A stretch of DNA of 64,000 bases from RPRB01 sp035501615 (GTDB lineage Bacteria > Myxococcota > Myxococcia > Myxococcales > Myxococcaceae), in contig DATJVY010000023.1 in NCBI GenBank assembly GCA_035501615.1, positions 1 through 64,000 on the forward strand, read 5' to 3'. Made by a program: the position numbers and the translations under genes. The notes below the pieces were generated by a model. The model searched no databases. It saw only the letters and a program-made list of their open reading frames with translations, and was not told where the DNA came from. Positions 24,974 to 34,867 of the stretch are shown in pieces (the stretch's first letter is position 1; every line of letters starts with the position of its first letter).

Positions 24974-25903
24974 ATGGACCGCCGCGCTGCCTGGATCCTG
25001 GGCCTCGTCTTCGGGGGCCTCTTCCTCTCTCTCTTTCTCTTCATGGCCCTGGCCTGGATCGCCATCCAGGGCGGACGGGGCGGGAACGTCATGGCCCGCG
25101 CCGGGGGTGACCGGGTGGGCGTGGTGGAGGTCACCGGCGTCATCGCCGACGACAAGACCACGCTCCGCGAGCTCCGCGAGTTCGCCGAGGACGGGCGGAT
25201 CCGTGCGGTGGTGGTCCGGATCGACAGCCCCGGCGGGTCGGTCGGCCCCTCCCAGGAGATCTTCGAGGCGATGCGCCGCCTGCAGAGACGGAAGCACGTG
25301 CTGGCCAGCATGGGGTCGATCGCGGCCTCGGGCGGCTTCTACATCGCGATGGGGGGCGAGAAGATCTACGCCAATCCCGGCACGCTCACCGGGAGCATCG
25401 GCGTCATCTCCGAATTCCCCAACGTCTCGGGGCTCCTCCGCTGGGCCGGGGTGGACATGCGCACCATCACCGCCGGGAAGCTGAAGGACGCCGGGAGCCC
25501 GTTCCGGGACATGACCCAGGAAGAGCGCTCGTACTTCCAGGCGATGCTCGACGACGTCCACGGGCAGTTCATCTCCGCGGTGGCCGAGTCCCGGAATCTC
25601 CCCGAGGCGGAGGTCCGCAAGATCGCCGACGGGCGGGTCTTCACCGGGCGGAAGGCGAAGGAGCTGAAGCTCGTCGACGAGCTGGGCGGCCTGCAGGACG
25701 CGGTGCGCGAGGCGGGAAAGCTGGGCGGCATCCAGGGCGAGCCGCGCATCGAGTACCCCACCAAGGACCGACCGCTCTTCCGGGCGATGTTCGGCGACGA
25801 CGCGCAGTCGCTGGTGCACGCCCTCTCCATGCGGGTGGGCGAGGTGCTGTCCGCCCCCGGACCGCAGCTCCTGATGCCGTCGCCGGGCGCCGGGGAGCCC
25901 TGA
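24974..25903 (+). CDS. sppA: Signal peptide peptidase SppA (short type)
   Basis: Membrane-anchored serine protease that degrades cleaved signal peptides. One TM segment at residues 8-33 anchors it. The 309-residue length is the half-size form, as in Bacillus. The catalytic dyad is Ser119 in GSIAASGGFYIAMG and Lys171 in KLKDAGSPFRDMT, spaced 52 residues as in known short SppA proteins. RIDSPGGSVGPSQEI and GTLTGSIGVI are further conserved segments. The stop shares one base with the ATG of the HIT gene, so they are co-translated. Confidence 0.94.
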   Translation: MDRRAAWILGLVFGGLFLSLFLFMALAWIAIQGGRGGNVMARAGGDRVGVVEVTGVIADDKTTLRELREFAEDGRIRAVVVRIDSPGGSVGPSQEIFEAMRRLQRRKHVLASMGSIAASGGFYIAMGGEKIYANPGTLTGSIGVISEFPNVSGLLRWAGVDMRTITAGKLKDAGSPFRDMTQEERSYFQAMLDDVHGQFISAVAESRNLPEAEVRKIADGRVFTGRKAKELKLVDELGGLQDAVREAGKLGGIQGEPRIEYPTKDRPLFRAMFGDDAQSLVHALSMRVGEVLSAPGPQLLMPSPGAGEP

Positions 25904-26406
25904 TGGATCACCTCTGGGCCCCCTGGCGGCGCGAGTTCATCGACGCGCCGCGGGAGGAGGGCTGCATCTTCTGCCGCTTCCCCGCCGAGACCGGGCGCGG
26001 GGCGGACCGGAAGAACCTCATCGTCGCCCGGAGCGCCCGCAGCTTCGCCATCCTCAACCGCTACCCGTACAACAACGGTCACCTCATGGTGGTCCCGCTC
26101 CGGCACACCGCCGACTACGCCGGGCTCGCCCCCGACGAGCTGGACGACCTCCACCGCCTTCTCCAGATTTCCCTCCGGGTCGTCGACGAGGTCTACCGGC
26201 CCCAGGGATCGAACCTGGGGATGAACCTTGGCCGGGACGCGGGTGCCGGCATCGAGGGGCACCTCCACTGGCACCTCGTCCCTCGCTGGCGCGGCGACAC
26301 CAACTTCATGCCGGTGGTGGGTGCGACCAAGGTGATGATCGAGACGCTCGATCAGAGCTGGAGCGCTCTCTCTCCGCGCTTCGAGGCCGCGCTCGCCGGC
26401 CGCTGA
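25903..26406 (+). CDS. HIT-family nucleotide hydrolase/phosphorylase
   Basis: A 167-residue histidine-triad protein. The triad HLHWHLV lies at residues 120-126 with the nucleophile expected at H122. The N-terminus has CIFCRF, typical of zinc-containing bacterial HIT proteins of the Ap4A phosphorylase branch, and the adenosine-binding NRYPYNNGHLMVVPLRH. The likely substrates are dinucleoside polyphosphates or nucleotide adducts. Its ATG overlaps the sppA stop by one base. Confidence 0.92.
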   Translation: MDHLWAPWRREFIDAPREEGCIFCRFPAETGRGADRKNLIVARSARSFAILNRYPYNNGHLMVVPLRHTADYAGLAPDELDDLHRLLQISLRVVDEVYRPQGSNLGMNLGRDAGAGIEGHLHWHLVPRWRGDTNFMPVVGATKVMIETLDQSWSALSPRFEAALAGR

Positions 26407-26421
26407 GGGACGGCCCGCCCC

Positions 26422-27600
26422 ATGGCTCCCGGCCTCCTCGTCCCCGTGCTCGCGGCCACCGCGGTGGTGGCGGTCCTCGGCCTGCTCGCGGCGCTGTCGC
26501 GCAAGCGGAGCACCGAGGACGCCAGCCGCGCGTACCTGGCCGGAGTGCGCTACGTGCTCTCCGACGAGCCCGACGCTGCGATCGCCGAGCTGTCGCGCGC
26601 CGCCCAGCTCAACACCAGCACCACCGAGACCTACTTCGCCCTCGCGGCGCTGATGCGGCGCAAGGGAGAGCTCGCCTGGGCCATCCGGCTGGGCCAGAAC
26701 ATGCTCCTCAAGCCCCAGCTCCATCCCGACGTGCGGCGGCGGGCCCGGCTCGAGCTGGCGCTGGACTACCGGCGGGCCGGCATGCAGGACCGGGCGCGCG
26801 AGACGTTCGAGGCGCTGGTGGGAGACCCACCGGTCCAGCCCGAGGCGCTGGTCGCCTTCCGGCGCATGCTGGAGGAGAGCCGCGACTGGGCCCGCGCGGT
26901 GGAGATCCAGGAGCTGCTGGTGGCGGAGCAGGGGAGTGGCGACGACGTCCTCGCGCACCTCCTGGCCGAGCAGGCGCTGGTCACCGCGGAGACGGATCCG
27001 GCGCGGTCGCGCGTGCAGGCCGAGCGGGCCAACGGGCTCGTCCCCGACGGGGGGCACGCGCTCCTCGCGCTGGCCCGGGCAAGGCTGGCCTCGGGAGACG
27101 GCGCCGGCGCACGCTCGGCGGCACAGGAGGCCGTCGCGCGCGCGCCGGAGTCGGCCGCCCAGGGCTTCGGGCTGGCCCTGGAGGCCGGAGCGAGCGCCGA
27201 GGAGTGTGCGCGCTGGCTGGGCGAGCTGGAGGAGCCGCTCGGGGAGCGCGCGCTCCCGGTCTCGCTGGTCCGGGCCGAGGCTCTGATCCAGGCCGGACGG
27301 CAGGAGGAGGCGGCGGCGGTGCTCCAGGCCGCGGTCGCACGCACGCCGCGGTCCATCGAGGCCCGCCGGGCGCTCGGCGAGCTGCTCCTCTCCACCGGGG
27401 AGCTGGACTCTGTTCGTGCCGAGTACCGCGAGGTGCTCCGCCGCCTCGGCGACCCGCTGCTCGCCTTCCGCTGCAGCAGCTGCCGCGCCCGCTTCCGCAC
27501 CTTCACCTTCCGCTGCCCGGGCTGCGGCGCGTGGGACGCGCTCTCCCGCGAGCGCGGGACGACCACCGGGGAATTTGACCCCCCCCGGAGCCGGGCGTAA
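26422..27600 (+). CDS. lapB: LapB-like TPR protein with C-terminal zinc ribbon
   Basis: A 392-residue protein with the LapB (YciM) architecture: an N-terminal TM (LLVPVLAATAVVAVLGLLAA), tetratricopeptide repeats from about 35 to 345, and a C-terminal rubredoxin-like ribbon with CSSC (C351, C354) and CPGC (C365, C368). In enterobacteria LapB controls LPS synthesis by directing FtsH to degrade LpxC. No lapA, ftsH or lpx gene is next to it here. The TPRs are Ala/Arg-rich and degenerate but regular. The SPOR-domain gene follows 17 bases later. Confidence 0.88.
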   Translation: MAPGLLVPVLAATAVVAVLGLLAALSRKRSTEDASRAYLAGVRYVLSDEPDAAIAELSRAAQLNTSTTETYFALAALMRRKGELAWAIRLGQNMLLKPQLHPDVRRRARLELALDYRRAGMQDRARETFEALVGDPPVQPEALVAFRRMLEESRDWARAVEIQELLVAEQGSGDDVLAHLLAEQALVTAETDPARSRVQAERANGLVPDGGHALLALARARLASGDGAGARSAAQEAVARAPESAAQGFGLALEAGASAEECARWLGELEEPLGERALPVSLVRAEALIQAGRQEEAAAVLQAAVARTPRSIEARRALGELLLSTGELDSVRAEYREVLRRLGDPLLAFRCSSCRARFRTFTFRCPGCGAWDALSRERGTTTGEFDPPRSRA

Positions 27601-27617
27601 TCCTCTGTGCGGTCTTG

Positions 27618-28385
27618 ATGCGCGACACTCACCGGATGCGGGAGAAGTACGATCTGTCGCTGGACAGCAGGCAGGTGGTGAGCCTGCTCATCGGGGGTAT
27701 CGTCGTCCTCGGCGCGGTGTTCGTCCTGGGCGTGCTGGTGGGGAAGAAGCTCGCCGCCACGCCGCGGAGCGATCGCGCGCCGGACCTCCTCACCGCGCTG
27801 GATCACCGCTCCGACGCGCTCGAGCGCGCCCGGGCGGCGCCTCCACTGACCTTCCAGGAGGAGCTGACGCGCCCCGGGCCGTCCGCGCCGACGGTCGTGG
27901 CCACGGCGCCCTCCCCGGCGCCGGCGGGCCCGCAGTCCACCGCTCCCGCCGCGGCGGCCAGGGCCGCCTCTCCGTCCACCCCCGCGGTGGCTGCCGCCGA
28001 GTCGAAGGCGGCGGCGGACCGGAGGCCCGAGCCGGAGAAGAAGGCCGAGTCCCCCCACGCGCCCGCGGCCGAGTCGGTGGCGACCCGGAGCGCTCCGGCC
28101 GCTGCCCATCCCGTGGTCCCGAAGGTCCCCGAGACGACGAGCGCCGCCGGCGCCTTCACGCTGCAGCTCGGGGCCAGCCCCAGCCGGGACGACGCCGAGC
28201 GCCAGGCGAGCCGCTTGCGCGAGAAGGGCTACGCGCCGTACATCGTGGCGGCCGAGGTCCCGGGCAAGGGGACCTGGTACCGGGTGCGGATGGGGAGCTT
28301 CCCCACGAAGGATGCCGCCACTCGCTACCTGCAGGACTTCAAGCGCGAGACGCAGGCCGAGGCCTTCGTCGCCTCGACCCGATAG
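27618..28385 (+). CDS. SPOR-domain membrane protein
   Basis: A 255-residue inner-membrane protein. After a short cytoplasmic start (MREKYDLSLDSRQ) there is one TM (VVSLLIGGIVVLGAVFVLGV), then a 110-residue Ala/Pro/Ser-rich periplasmic linker, and a C-terminal SPOR domain at about 185-252 (FTLQLGASPSRDDAERQASR, then WYRVRMGSFPTKDAATRYL). SPOR domains bind denuded peptidoglycan strands at division sites, so a role in cell division or septal wall work is likely. ATG 27618 is used; ATG 27636 is equally possible. Confidence 0.88.
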   Translation: MRDTHRMREKYDLSLDSRQVVSLLIGGIVVLGAVFVLGVLVGKKLAATPRSDRAPDLLTALDHRSDALERARAAPPLTFQEELTRPGPSAPTVVATAPSPAPAGPQSTAPAAAARAASPSTPAVAAAESKAAADRRPEPEKKAESPHAPAAESVATRSAPAAAHPVVPKVPETTSAAGAFTLQLGASPSRDDAERQASRLREKGYAPYIVAAEVPGKGTWYRVRMGSFPTKDAATRYLQDFKRETQAEAFVASTR

Positions 28386-28395
28386 CAGGGGAGCG

Positions 28396-28758
28396 ATGAG
28401 CACGACACGACGGGTGGAGAAGCCCTGGGGCTACGAGCTGATCTGGGCCCACACCGATCGCTACGTCGGCAAGCTCCTGCACATCTCCCAGGGCCACAAG
28501 CTGTCGCTGCAGTACCACCGCAAGAAGGACGAGACGATCCACGTCCAGAGCGGGCGGCTGCTCTTCGTCGTCGACGAGGGTGACGGCCTCGTGGAGCGCG
28601 AGATGAAGCCCGGCGAGAGCTACCACGTGAAGCCGCTGACGAAGCACCGGATGGTGGCCATCACCGACTGCGACGTCCTCGAGGTGAGCACCCCCGAGCT
28701 GGACGACGTCGTGCGGCTCGAGGACTCCTACGGGCGTGCGGGGACGTCCAACCCGTAG
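28396..28758 (+). CDS. Mannose-6-phosphate isomerase-like cupin
   Basis: A 120-residue single-domain cupin matching the C-terminal isomerase half of type II phosphomannose isomerase/GDP-mannose pyrophosphorylase. RVEKPWGYELIWAHTDRYVG opens the domain. The metal-binding motifs are visible: KLSLQYHRKKDETIHVQSG and PGESYHVKPLTKHRMVAI. The pyrophosphorylase half is absent, so it is a stand-alone isomerase or a related sugar-phosphate cupin. Two nucleotide-sugar enzymes lie 1 kb downstream, consistent with polysaccharide synthesis. Confidence 0.88.
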   Translation: MSTTRRVEKPWGYELIWAHTDRYVGKLLHISQGHKLSLQYHRKKDETIHVQSGRLLFVVDEGDGLVEREMKPGESYHVKPLTKHRMVAITDCDVLEVSTPELDDVVRLEDSYGRAGTSNP

Positions 28759-28807
28759 CGCTCCCTGCCGGGTGGGCTGATCGCCGCGCCCCGAGGGCGA
28801 AGCGGGC

Positions 28808-29455
28808 TCACTTCCCGGCGGGGGCGTTCGCGGGAGCGGTCCCGGCGGCAGTGGCCTCCGAGCCCTTGGTCCAGCGGTCCACCTGGCCGTCGCCGTCGAG
28901 GTCCTCGCCGATCCGGTCGATGACGCCGTTCTCCCAGTACTCCCAGTAGTCCACCTTGCCCGTCCCCTTCACGTCGCGCTCCTTGCGCACCAGCTTCTCG
29001 TTGGCGTCGTAGTAGTTCCAGGTGTCGATGCGCCCGTCGCCGTCGAGGTCCTTCTCCGAGCGGACCTTCTTGCCCTTCTCGAAGTAGATGGTGTCGTCGA
29101 CCTTGCCGTCGTAGTCGAGGTCCATCGTCTCCTTCACCACCTGCCCGTCGGCGTCGAAGAAGTAGACGATGTCCACCTTGCCGTCCCCGTTGAGGTCTGC
29201 CTCCTTGCGGACCCGGCGCTCCACCGGCCGGCCCGAGGCGTCCTGGGTGGTGATGGAGTAGACCCACACGTCCGGCTTGCCGGTGCGGTGCAGGTCGAAG
29301 GCCTGCACGTGCTCGTCCCCGGTGGCCTGGTGGATGTCGGTCCCGACCGCCGAGCTCGGCGTCGCCGGCGCCGCCGCGGCCTTCTGACCGGCACAGCCGG
29401 CGCTCACGAGCCCGGTCACCGCGAGCACGGCCCATCCCAGCGTTTTCATGGACAT
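28808..29455 (-). CDS. Lipoprotein with calcium-binding DxDxDG-type repeats
   Basis: A 215-residue lipoprotein with signal and lipobox GLVSAGC. The mature part is built of about six repeats of 24-26 residues, each with an acidic loop and an aromatic strand: DLNGDGKVDIVYFFD, DLDYDGKVDDTIYFE, DLDGDGRIDTWNYYD, DVKGTGKVDYWEYWE, DLDGDGQVDRWTKG. The loops match EF-hand/dockerin-type calcium ligands (DxDxDG), some degraded. It should bind calcium outside the cytoplasm; a structural or adhesive role is a guess. The ATG at 29455 has GGAG 7 bases upstream, better placed than the ATG at 29449. It is convergent with the cupin gene. Confidence 0.8.
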   Translation of the reverse strand: MSMKTLGWAVLAVTGLVSAGCAGQKAAAAPATPSSAVGTDIHQATGDEHVQAFDLHRTGKPDVWVYSITTQDASGRPVERRVRKEADLNGDGKVDIVYFFDADGQVVKETMDLDYDGKVDDTIYFEKGKKVRSEKDLDGDGRIDTWNYYDANEKLVRKERDVKGTGKVDYWEYWENGVIDRIGEDLDGDGQVDRWTKGSEATAAGTAPANAPAGK

Positions 29456-29549
29456 CCATTGTCTCCGAAGGGCCGGCGGACGCAAAGGCGCACACCCCGC
29501 GGGGTGCAATGGCCGGGCGATGACCCTTCATGTACCTTCATCCGTGGCC

Positions 29550-29729
29550 ATGCCCAGGAAGAAGCTGTCCACCACCATCTACATCACCCCGGAGCAGAAC
29601 GCGCAGCTCAAGCTCCTGAACGAGAAGACCAAGGTCCCGGTGGCGGAGTACATCCGGCAGGGCATCGACCTCGTCCTCGAGAAGTACCGGTCCCACCTTC
29701 CGGGGCAGGCCACGTTCGAGGACCTGTAG
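29550..29729 (+). CDS. Small ribbon-helix-helix protein (59 aa)
   Basis: A 59-residue protein with the ribbon-helix-helix pattern: a basic beta-strand (RKKLSTTIYITPEQ), helix A (NAQLKLLNEKTK), turn, and helix B (VPVAEYIRQGIDLVLEKYRS). Such dimers bind DNA through the strand. ATG 29550 is used; a GTG two codons earlier is possible. It lies 8 bases before the nucleotide-sugar decarboxylase gene, so it may regulate the following operon, or serve as an antitoxin-like repressor, though no toxin is adjacent. Confidence 0.85.
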   Translation: MPRKKLSTTIYITPEQNAQLKLLNEKTKVPVAEYIRQGIDLVLEKYRSHLPGQATFEDL

Positions 29730-29737
29730 GACTTTTC

Positions 29738-30726
<989 letters not shown>

Positions 30727-30730
<4 letters not shown>

Positions 30731-31641
30731 AGGTCCTGGTCACCGGAGGAGCGGGATTCATCGGCAGCCACGTCACCGACGTCTTCCTCGACGCCGGCCA
30801 CGAGGTCTGGGCGCTGGACGACCTCTCGACCGGGCGGCGGGAGAACCTTCGCCCCGAGGTGCGGCTGGTGGTGGCCGACATCCGTTCCCCGGAAGCCGCC
30901 CGCCTCGTCGAGTCGGAGCGCTTCGAGGTCCTCTGCCACCTGGCGGCGCAGATGGACGTCCGGCGCTCGGTGACCGACCCGCGCTTCGATGCCGAGGTGA
31001 ACGTCGGCGGCTTCCTCAATGTCCTCGAGGCGGCCCGGAAGTCTGGCGTCCGGAAGGTGGTCTTCAGCTCGACGGGCGGGGCCATCTACGGGGAGCAGGA
31101 GGTCTTCCCGGCTCCCGAGTCGCACCCCACGCGCCCCGTCTCGCCCTACGGCGTCTCCAAGGCTGCGGGCGAGCTGTACCTCGGCTACTACCGCGCGCAG
31201 TACGGGCTTCGCTCGGTCGCGCTCCGCTACGCCAACGTCTACGGACCCCGGCAGAACCCCCACGGCGAGGCGGGGGTGGTGGCCATCTTCTCCCGGCGGC
31301 TGCTCCAGGGAGAGGCCTGCGTCATCAACGGCAGCGGCCAGCAGACCCGCGACTTCGTCTTCGGCCCGGACGTCGCCCGCGCGAATCTCCTCGCCGCGCA
31401 GAGCGACGTCGAGGGGCCGGTCAACGTCGGCACCGGGGTCGAGACCGACGTCAACCGCCTCCATGCGCTCCTCGCGCGCGCCGCGGGCAGCGACCGCCCC
31501 CCGCGGCACGCCCCGGCCAAGCCCGGCGAGCAGATGCGCAGCTCGGTCGACCCCTCCCGCGCAGCCGAGGTCCTCGGCTGGCGCCCGACGGTCTCGCTCG
31601 AGGAGGGGATCCGGCGCACCGTCGCCTGGTTCCGGGACTGA
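30727..31641 (+). CDS. NAD-dependent nucleotide-sugar epimerase (GalE-like)
   Basis: A 304-residue extended SDR. The NAD site is VLVTGGAGFIGSHVTDVFLD and the second motif is HLAAQMDVRRSVTDP. The catalytic residues are in VFSSTGGAIYGEQEVF and PVSPYGVSKAAGELYL (YxxxK), with LRYANVYGPRQNPHGEAGVV after them. The pattern is that of archaeal/bacterial UDP-glucose 4-epimerase-like enzymes; the exact sugar is not certain. Coupled to the UXS-type gene by a GTGA overlap, so both likely feed one surface glycan. lepA starts 94 bases later and may have its own promoter. Confidence 0.88.
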
Positions 31642-31735
31642 GCGCCGGCGTCCGGCCCCCGGAGGGCGTCCTCCGGTGGCGCCCCGGCTCCCGGGAGTGT
31701 TAGGGAGCCGCCCCGACGTCACGAGAAACCCAGGG

Positions 31736-33547
31736 ATGCCGGCCGAGAACGCCCACCTTCGCAACTTCTGCATCATCGCCCACATCGATCACGGCAAGTC
31801 GACGCTGGCCGACCGCCTGCTCGACCGCACGGGCACGGTGAGCGAGCGCGAGGCGCAGGACCAGTTCCTCGACAACATGGAGCTGGAGCGCGAGCGGGGC
31901 ATCACCATCAAGGCCCAGTCGGTGCGGATGAACTACCGGGCGAAGGACGGCAAGGACTACGTCCTGAACCTCATCGACACGCCCGGACACGTCGACTTCG
32001 CCTACGAGGTGAGCCGCTCGCTCGCCGCCTGCGAGGGAGCGCTGCTGGTGGTCGACGCCTCGCAGGGGGTGGAGGCGCAGACGCTGGCCAACGTCTACAT
32101 GGCGCTGGACCATGGTCTGGAGGTCATCCCGGTCATCAACAAGATCGACCTCCCCTCGGCCGACGTGGAGCGCACCCGGGCGGAGATCGAGGACGTGATT
32201 GGCATCGACGCCTCCACCGCCGTTCCGGCATCGGCGAAGGAGGGGATCGGCATCGACGAGATCCTCGAGGCGGTGGTGGCCCGCGTCCCGCCCCCGAGTG
32301 GCGATCCGGCCGCGCCGCTCAAGGCGCTGATCTTCGACAGCTGGTACGACAGCTACCGGGGCGTGGTGATGCTCGTCCGGGTCCTCGAGGGGGCGCTGGA
32401 GCTGAAGCAGCAGATCCTCCTCATGTCGAACGGGAAGAAGTTCGAGGTCCAGGAGCTGGGGGTCCACGCGCCCTTCGCCCGGCCGGTGCCCCGGCTCATG
32501 GCCGGCGAGGTGGGGGTCCTGGTCGCCAACGTGAAGGAGATCCACGACGCCAAGGTGGGCGACACCGTCACCGAGGCGGCCCGCCCGACGGCCAGCGCCT
32601 TCCCCGGATTCCAGGAGGTGAAGCCGATGGTGTTCAGCGGCGTCTTCCCGGTGGACTCGGCCGACTACGAGAACCTCCGGGACGCGCTGGAGAAGCTGCA
32701 GCTCAACGACTCGGCCTTCACCTACGAGCCCGAGACCTCCACCGCGCTCGGCTTCGGGTTCCGCTGCGGCTACCTGGGGCTGCTCCACATGGAGATCGTC
32801 CAGGAGCGGCTGGAACGGGAGTACGGGCTCAGCCTCATCACCACCGCCCCCTCGGTCGTCTACAAGGTCTTCACCGTGAAGGGGGAGCAGCTGCTGGTGG
32901 ACAATCCCGCCCGGCTCCCGCCGTCGCAGCACATCGAGCACATGGAGGAGCCCGTCCTCACCTGCCACATCCACGTCCCGGACGAGTACCTGGGGGCCAT
33001 CCTCAAGCTCTGCCAGGACCGCCGGGGACTCCAGAAGGACATCAAGTACCTGGGAAGCTCGGGCAAGCGGGTCCAGGTCACCTACGGAATGCCGCTGTCC
33101 GAGGTGGTGTTCGACTTCTTCGACAAGCTGAAGAGCGTCAGCCGGGGCTACGCGAGCCTCGACTACGAGCTGGCCGGCTACCAGACCTCTGACCTGGTCA
33201 AGCTCGACGTGCTGATCAACGGAGACCCGGTGGATGCGCTGAGCGTCATCGTGCACCGTGATCGCGCTTACCAGCGCGGCCGGGACGTGTGCGCACGCCT
33301 GAAGGAGGTCATCCCCAGACAGATGTACGAGGTGGCGATCCAGGCCGCCATCGGCAGCCGGGTCATCGCCCGCGAGACCATCTCCGCGATGCGCAAGAAC
33401 GTGCTCGCCAAGTGCTACGGTGGCGACATCAGCCGGAAGCGGAAGCTCCTCGAGAAGCAGAAGGAGGGCAAGAAGCGGATGAAGCAGGTCGGCTCGGTGG
33501 AGATCCCGCAGGAAGCCTTCCTCGCGGTGCTGAAGACGGAAGGCTAG
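31736..33547 (+). CDS. lepA: Elongation factor 4 (LepA)
   Basis: Ribosome-associated GTPase that acts on stalled or back-translocated ribosomes. GTPase motifs are intact: AHIDHGKSTLADRL (G1), the switch RGITIKAQ (G2), DTPGHVDF (G3) and NKIDLP (G4). The LepA-specific C-terminal domain is complete, with KCYGGDISRKRKLLEKQKEG and KQVGSVEIPQEAFLAVL at the end. Length is 603 residues, as expected. Position directly before lepB is the classical lepA-lepB pairing; only 3 bases separate them. Confidence 0.98.
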   Translation: MPAENAHLRNFCIIAHIDHGKSTLADRLLDRTGTVSEREAQDQFLDNMELERERGITIKAQSVRMNYRAKDGKDYVLNLIDTPGHVDFAYEVSRSLAACEGALLVVDASQGVEAQTLANVYMALDHGLEVIPVINKIDLPSADVERTRAEIEDVIGIDASTAVPASAKEGIGIDEILEAVVARVPPPSGDPAAPLKALIFDSWYDSYRGVVMLVRVLEGALELKQQILLMSNGKKFEVQELGVHAPFARPVPRLMAGEVGVLVANVKEIHDAKVGDTVTEAARPTASAFPGFQEVKPMVFSGVFPVDSADYENLRDALEKLQLNDSAFTYEPETSTALGFGFRCGYLGLLHMEIVQERLEREYGLSLITTAPSVVYKVFTVKGEQLLVDNPARLPPSQHIEHMEEPVLTCHIHVPDEYLGAILKLCQDRRGLQKDIKYLGSSGKRVQVTYGMPLSEVVFDFFDKLKSVSRGYASLDYELAGYQTSDLVKLDVLINGDPVDALSVIVHRDRAYQRGRDVCARLKEVIPRQMYEVAIQAAIGSRVIARETISAMRKNVLAKCYGGDISRKRKLLEKQKEGKKRMKQVGSVEIPQEAFLAVLKTEG

Positions 33548-33550
33548 CGG

Positions 33551-34786
33551 ATGGCCACCAGCGTCCAGGAGCGTCCGCCGCTGGAGACGGAGCTGGGAGC
33601 TCGCCGGACCGCGGAGCAGTCCGCGCGCCGCCGGCGGCTGCACTGGTTCGATCTGGGGACCAGCCTCTGGTCGCCGATCACCGTGCTGGCGCTGGCCCTC
33701 ATCCCGTACCTCGTCGTCATCGAGTCGTTCCCCTCCACCGCCGCCGCGGCGCTGCCGGTGATGCAGCGCTTCGGGCTCCTGATGGTGGCCTGGTTCGTGG
33801 GCCTCGTGGCCTGGAGGCTGCTCGACCGCAAGGGGACCGGGGCCCGCCGGCTCCGGCACGACGCCCGGGAGCTCACCTCGGAGCTGTCGGAGGGGCTGTC
33901 CAGCGTCCACGATCCGGGGGTGCGCGAGCGGCTGGTGGACCTCGCCGCGCGGGTGGACGCCGCCGCGGCAGCCGGGGACAGCGCCGCCCTGGAGAAGGGG
34001 ATCCGCGCCCTCTCCGACCAGGCCAACCGGCTGATCCCCGCCTTCCGGAAGCAGAACGCCGTGGCGATCGGCATCGGCCTCCTGAAGGCGCTGGCGGTGG
34101 CCCTCCTCATCCGCACGCTGTTCATCGAGCCCTTCCGGATTCCCAGCGGGTCGATGCTCCCCACCCTGCAGGTGGGAGATCAGATCTTCGTGAACAAGTT
34201 CATCTACGGCGTGCGGATTCCCTACGCCAACGTCGTCCCGTTTCCGATCGTCCGCCGTCCGGAGCGGGGAGACGTCATCGTCTTCGACAACCCGGTCACC
34301 GGGCAGGACTTCATCAAGCGGGTGGTGGGCATCCCCGGCGACGTCCTCCGGTTCCGCGACGGCGCGGTCTACCTGAACGGACACGTGCTCCCGGGCCAGC
34401 TGGTGCAACCGAGCGTCGAGACCTGGGAGAGCAACGACGGCTCGCCGTGGAGGCTGGTGCGCCTGGACCTGTGGACCGAGCGGCTCGGGGGCAAGGAGCA
34501 CGAGATCCTCCACACCCGGCCTCCCCGGATGGACGAGCCCGCGGGGGAGATCGTGGTCCCCCCGAGCTCGGTGTTCGTCATGGGGGACAACCGGGACAAC
34601 AGCTCGGACAGCCGCTACGGCCTCGGGGGTGGGGGCATCGAGCCGAAGGTGGTCTTCGTCCCCTACGGGCACATCAAGGGCAAGGCGATGATCATCTGGC
34701 TCTCGCTCTCCCATGGCGGGCTGCTCTCGGACCTCTGGGGAGGCACGGGGCTCCGCGCCGACCGCTTCTTCCAGCAAGTGCGTTGA
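33551..34786 (+). CDS. lepB: Signal peptidase I with long N-terminal membrane extension
   Basis: Cleaves signal peptides of exported proteins at the periplasmic face. Catalytic Ser201 (PSGSMLPTLQVGD) and Lys256 (DFIKRVVGIPGD) are present, as are box C (RGDVIVF) and box E (GDNRDNSSDSRYG). At 411 residues it is longer than the E. coli enzyme. About 180 residues precede the last TM: two hydrophobic segments near residues 38-55 and 72-92, then a helical cytoplasmic stretch of about 80 residues, then the TM before the Ser. The function of the helical insert is unknown. Confidence 0.95.
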   Translation: MATSVQERPPLETELGARRTAEQSARRRRLHWFDLGTSLWSPITVLALALIPYLVVIESFPSTAAAALPVMQRFGLLMVAWFVGLVAWRLLDRKGTGARRLRHDARELTSELSEGLSSVHDPGVRERLVDLAARVDAAAAAGDSAALEKGIRALSDQANRLIPAFRKQNAVAIGIGLLKALAVALLIRTLFIEPFRIPSGSMLPTLQVGDQIFVNKFIYGVRIPYANVVPFPIVRRPERGDVIVFDNPVTGQDFIKRVVGIPGDVLRFRDGAVYLNGHVLPGQLVQPSVETWESNDGSPWRLVRLDLWTERLGGKEHEILHTRPPRMDEPAGEIVVPPSSVFVMGDNRDNSSDSRYGLGGGGIEPKVVFVPYGHIKGKAMIIWLSLSHGGLLSDLWGGTGLRADRFFQQVR

Positions 34787-34867
34787 GGGCCCTCTCGTCG
34801 GGGGCCGGGGCGGGCGTGGCCCCCCGGCCATTGACGCCGGAGGACAGGCAGCGTATCGGGAAGACTC

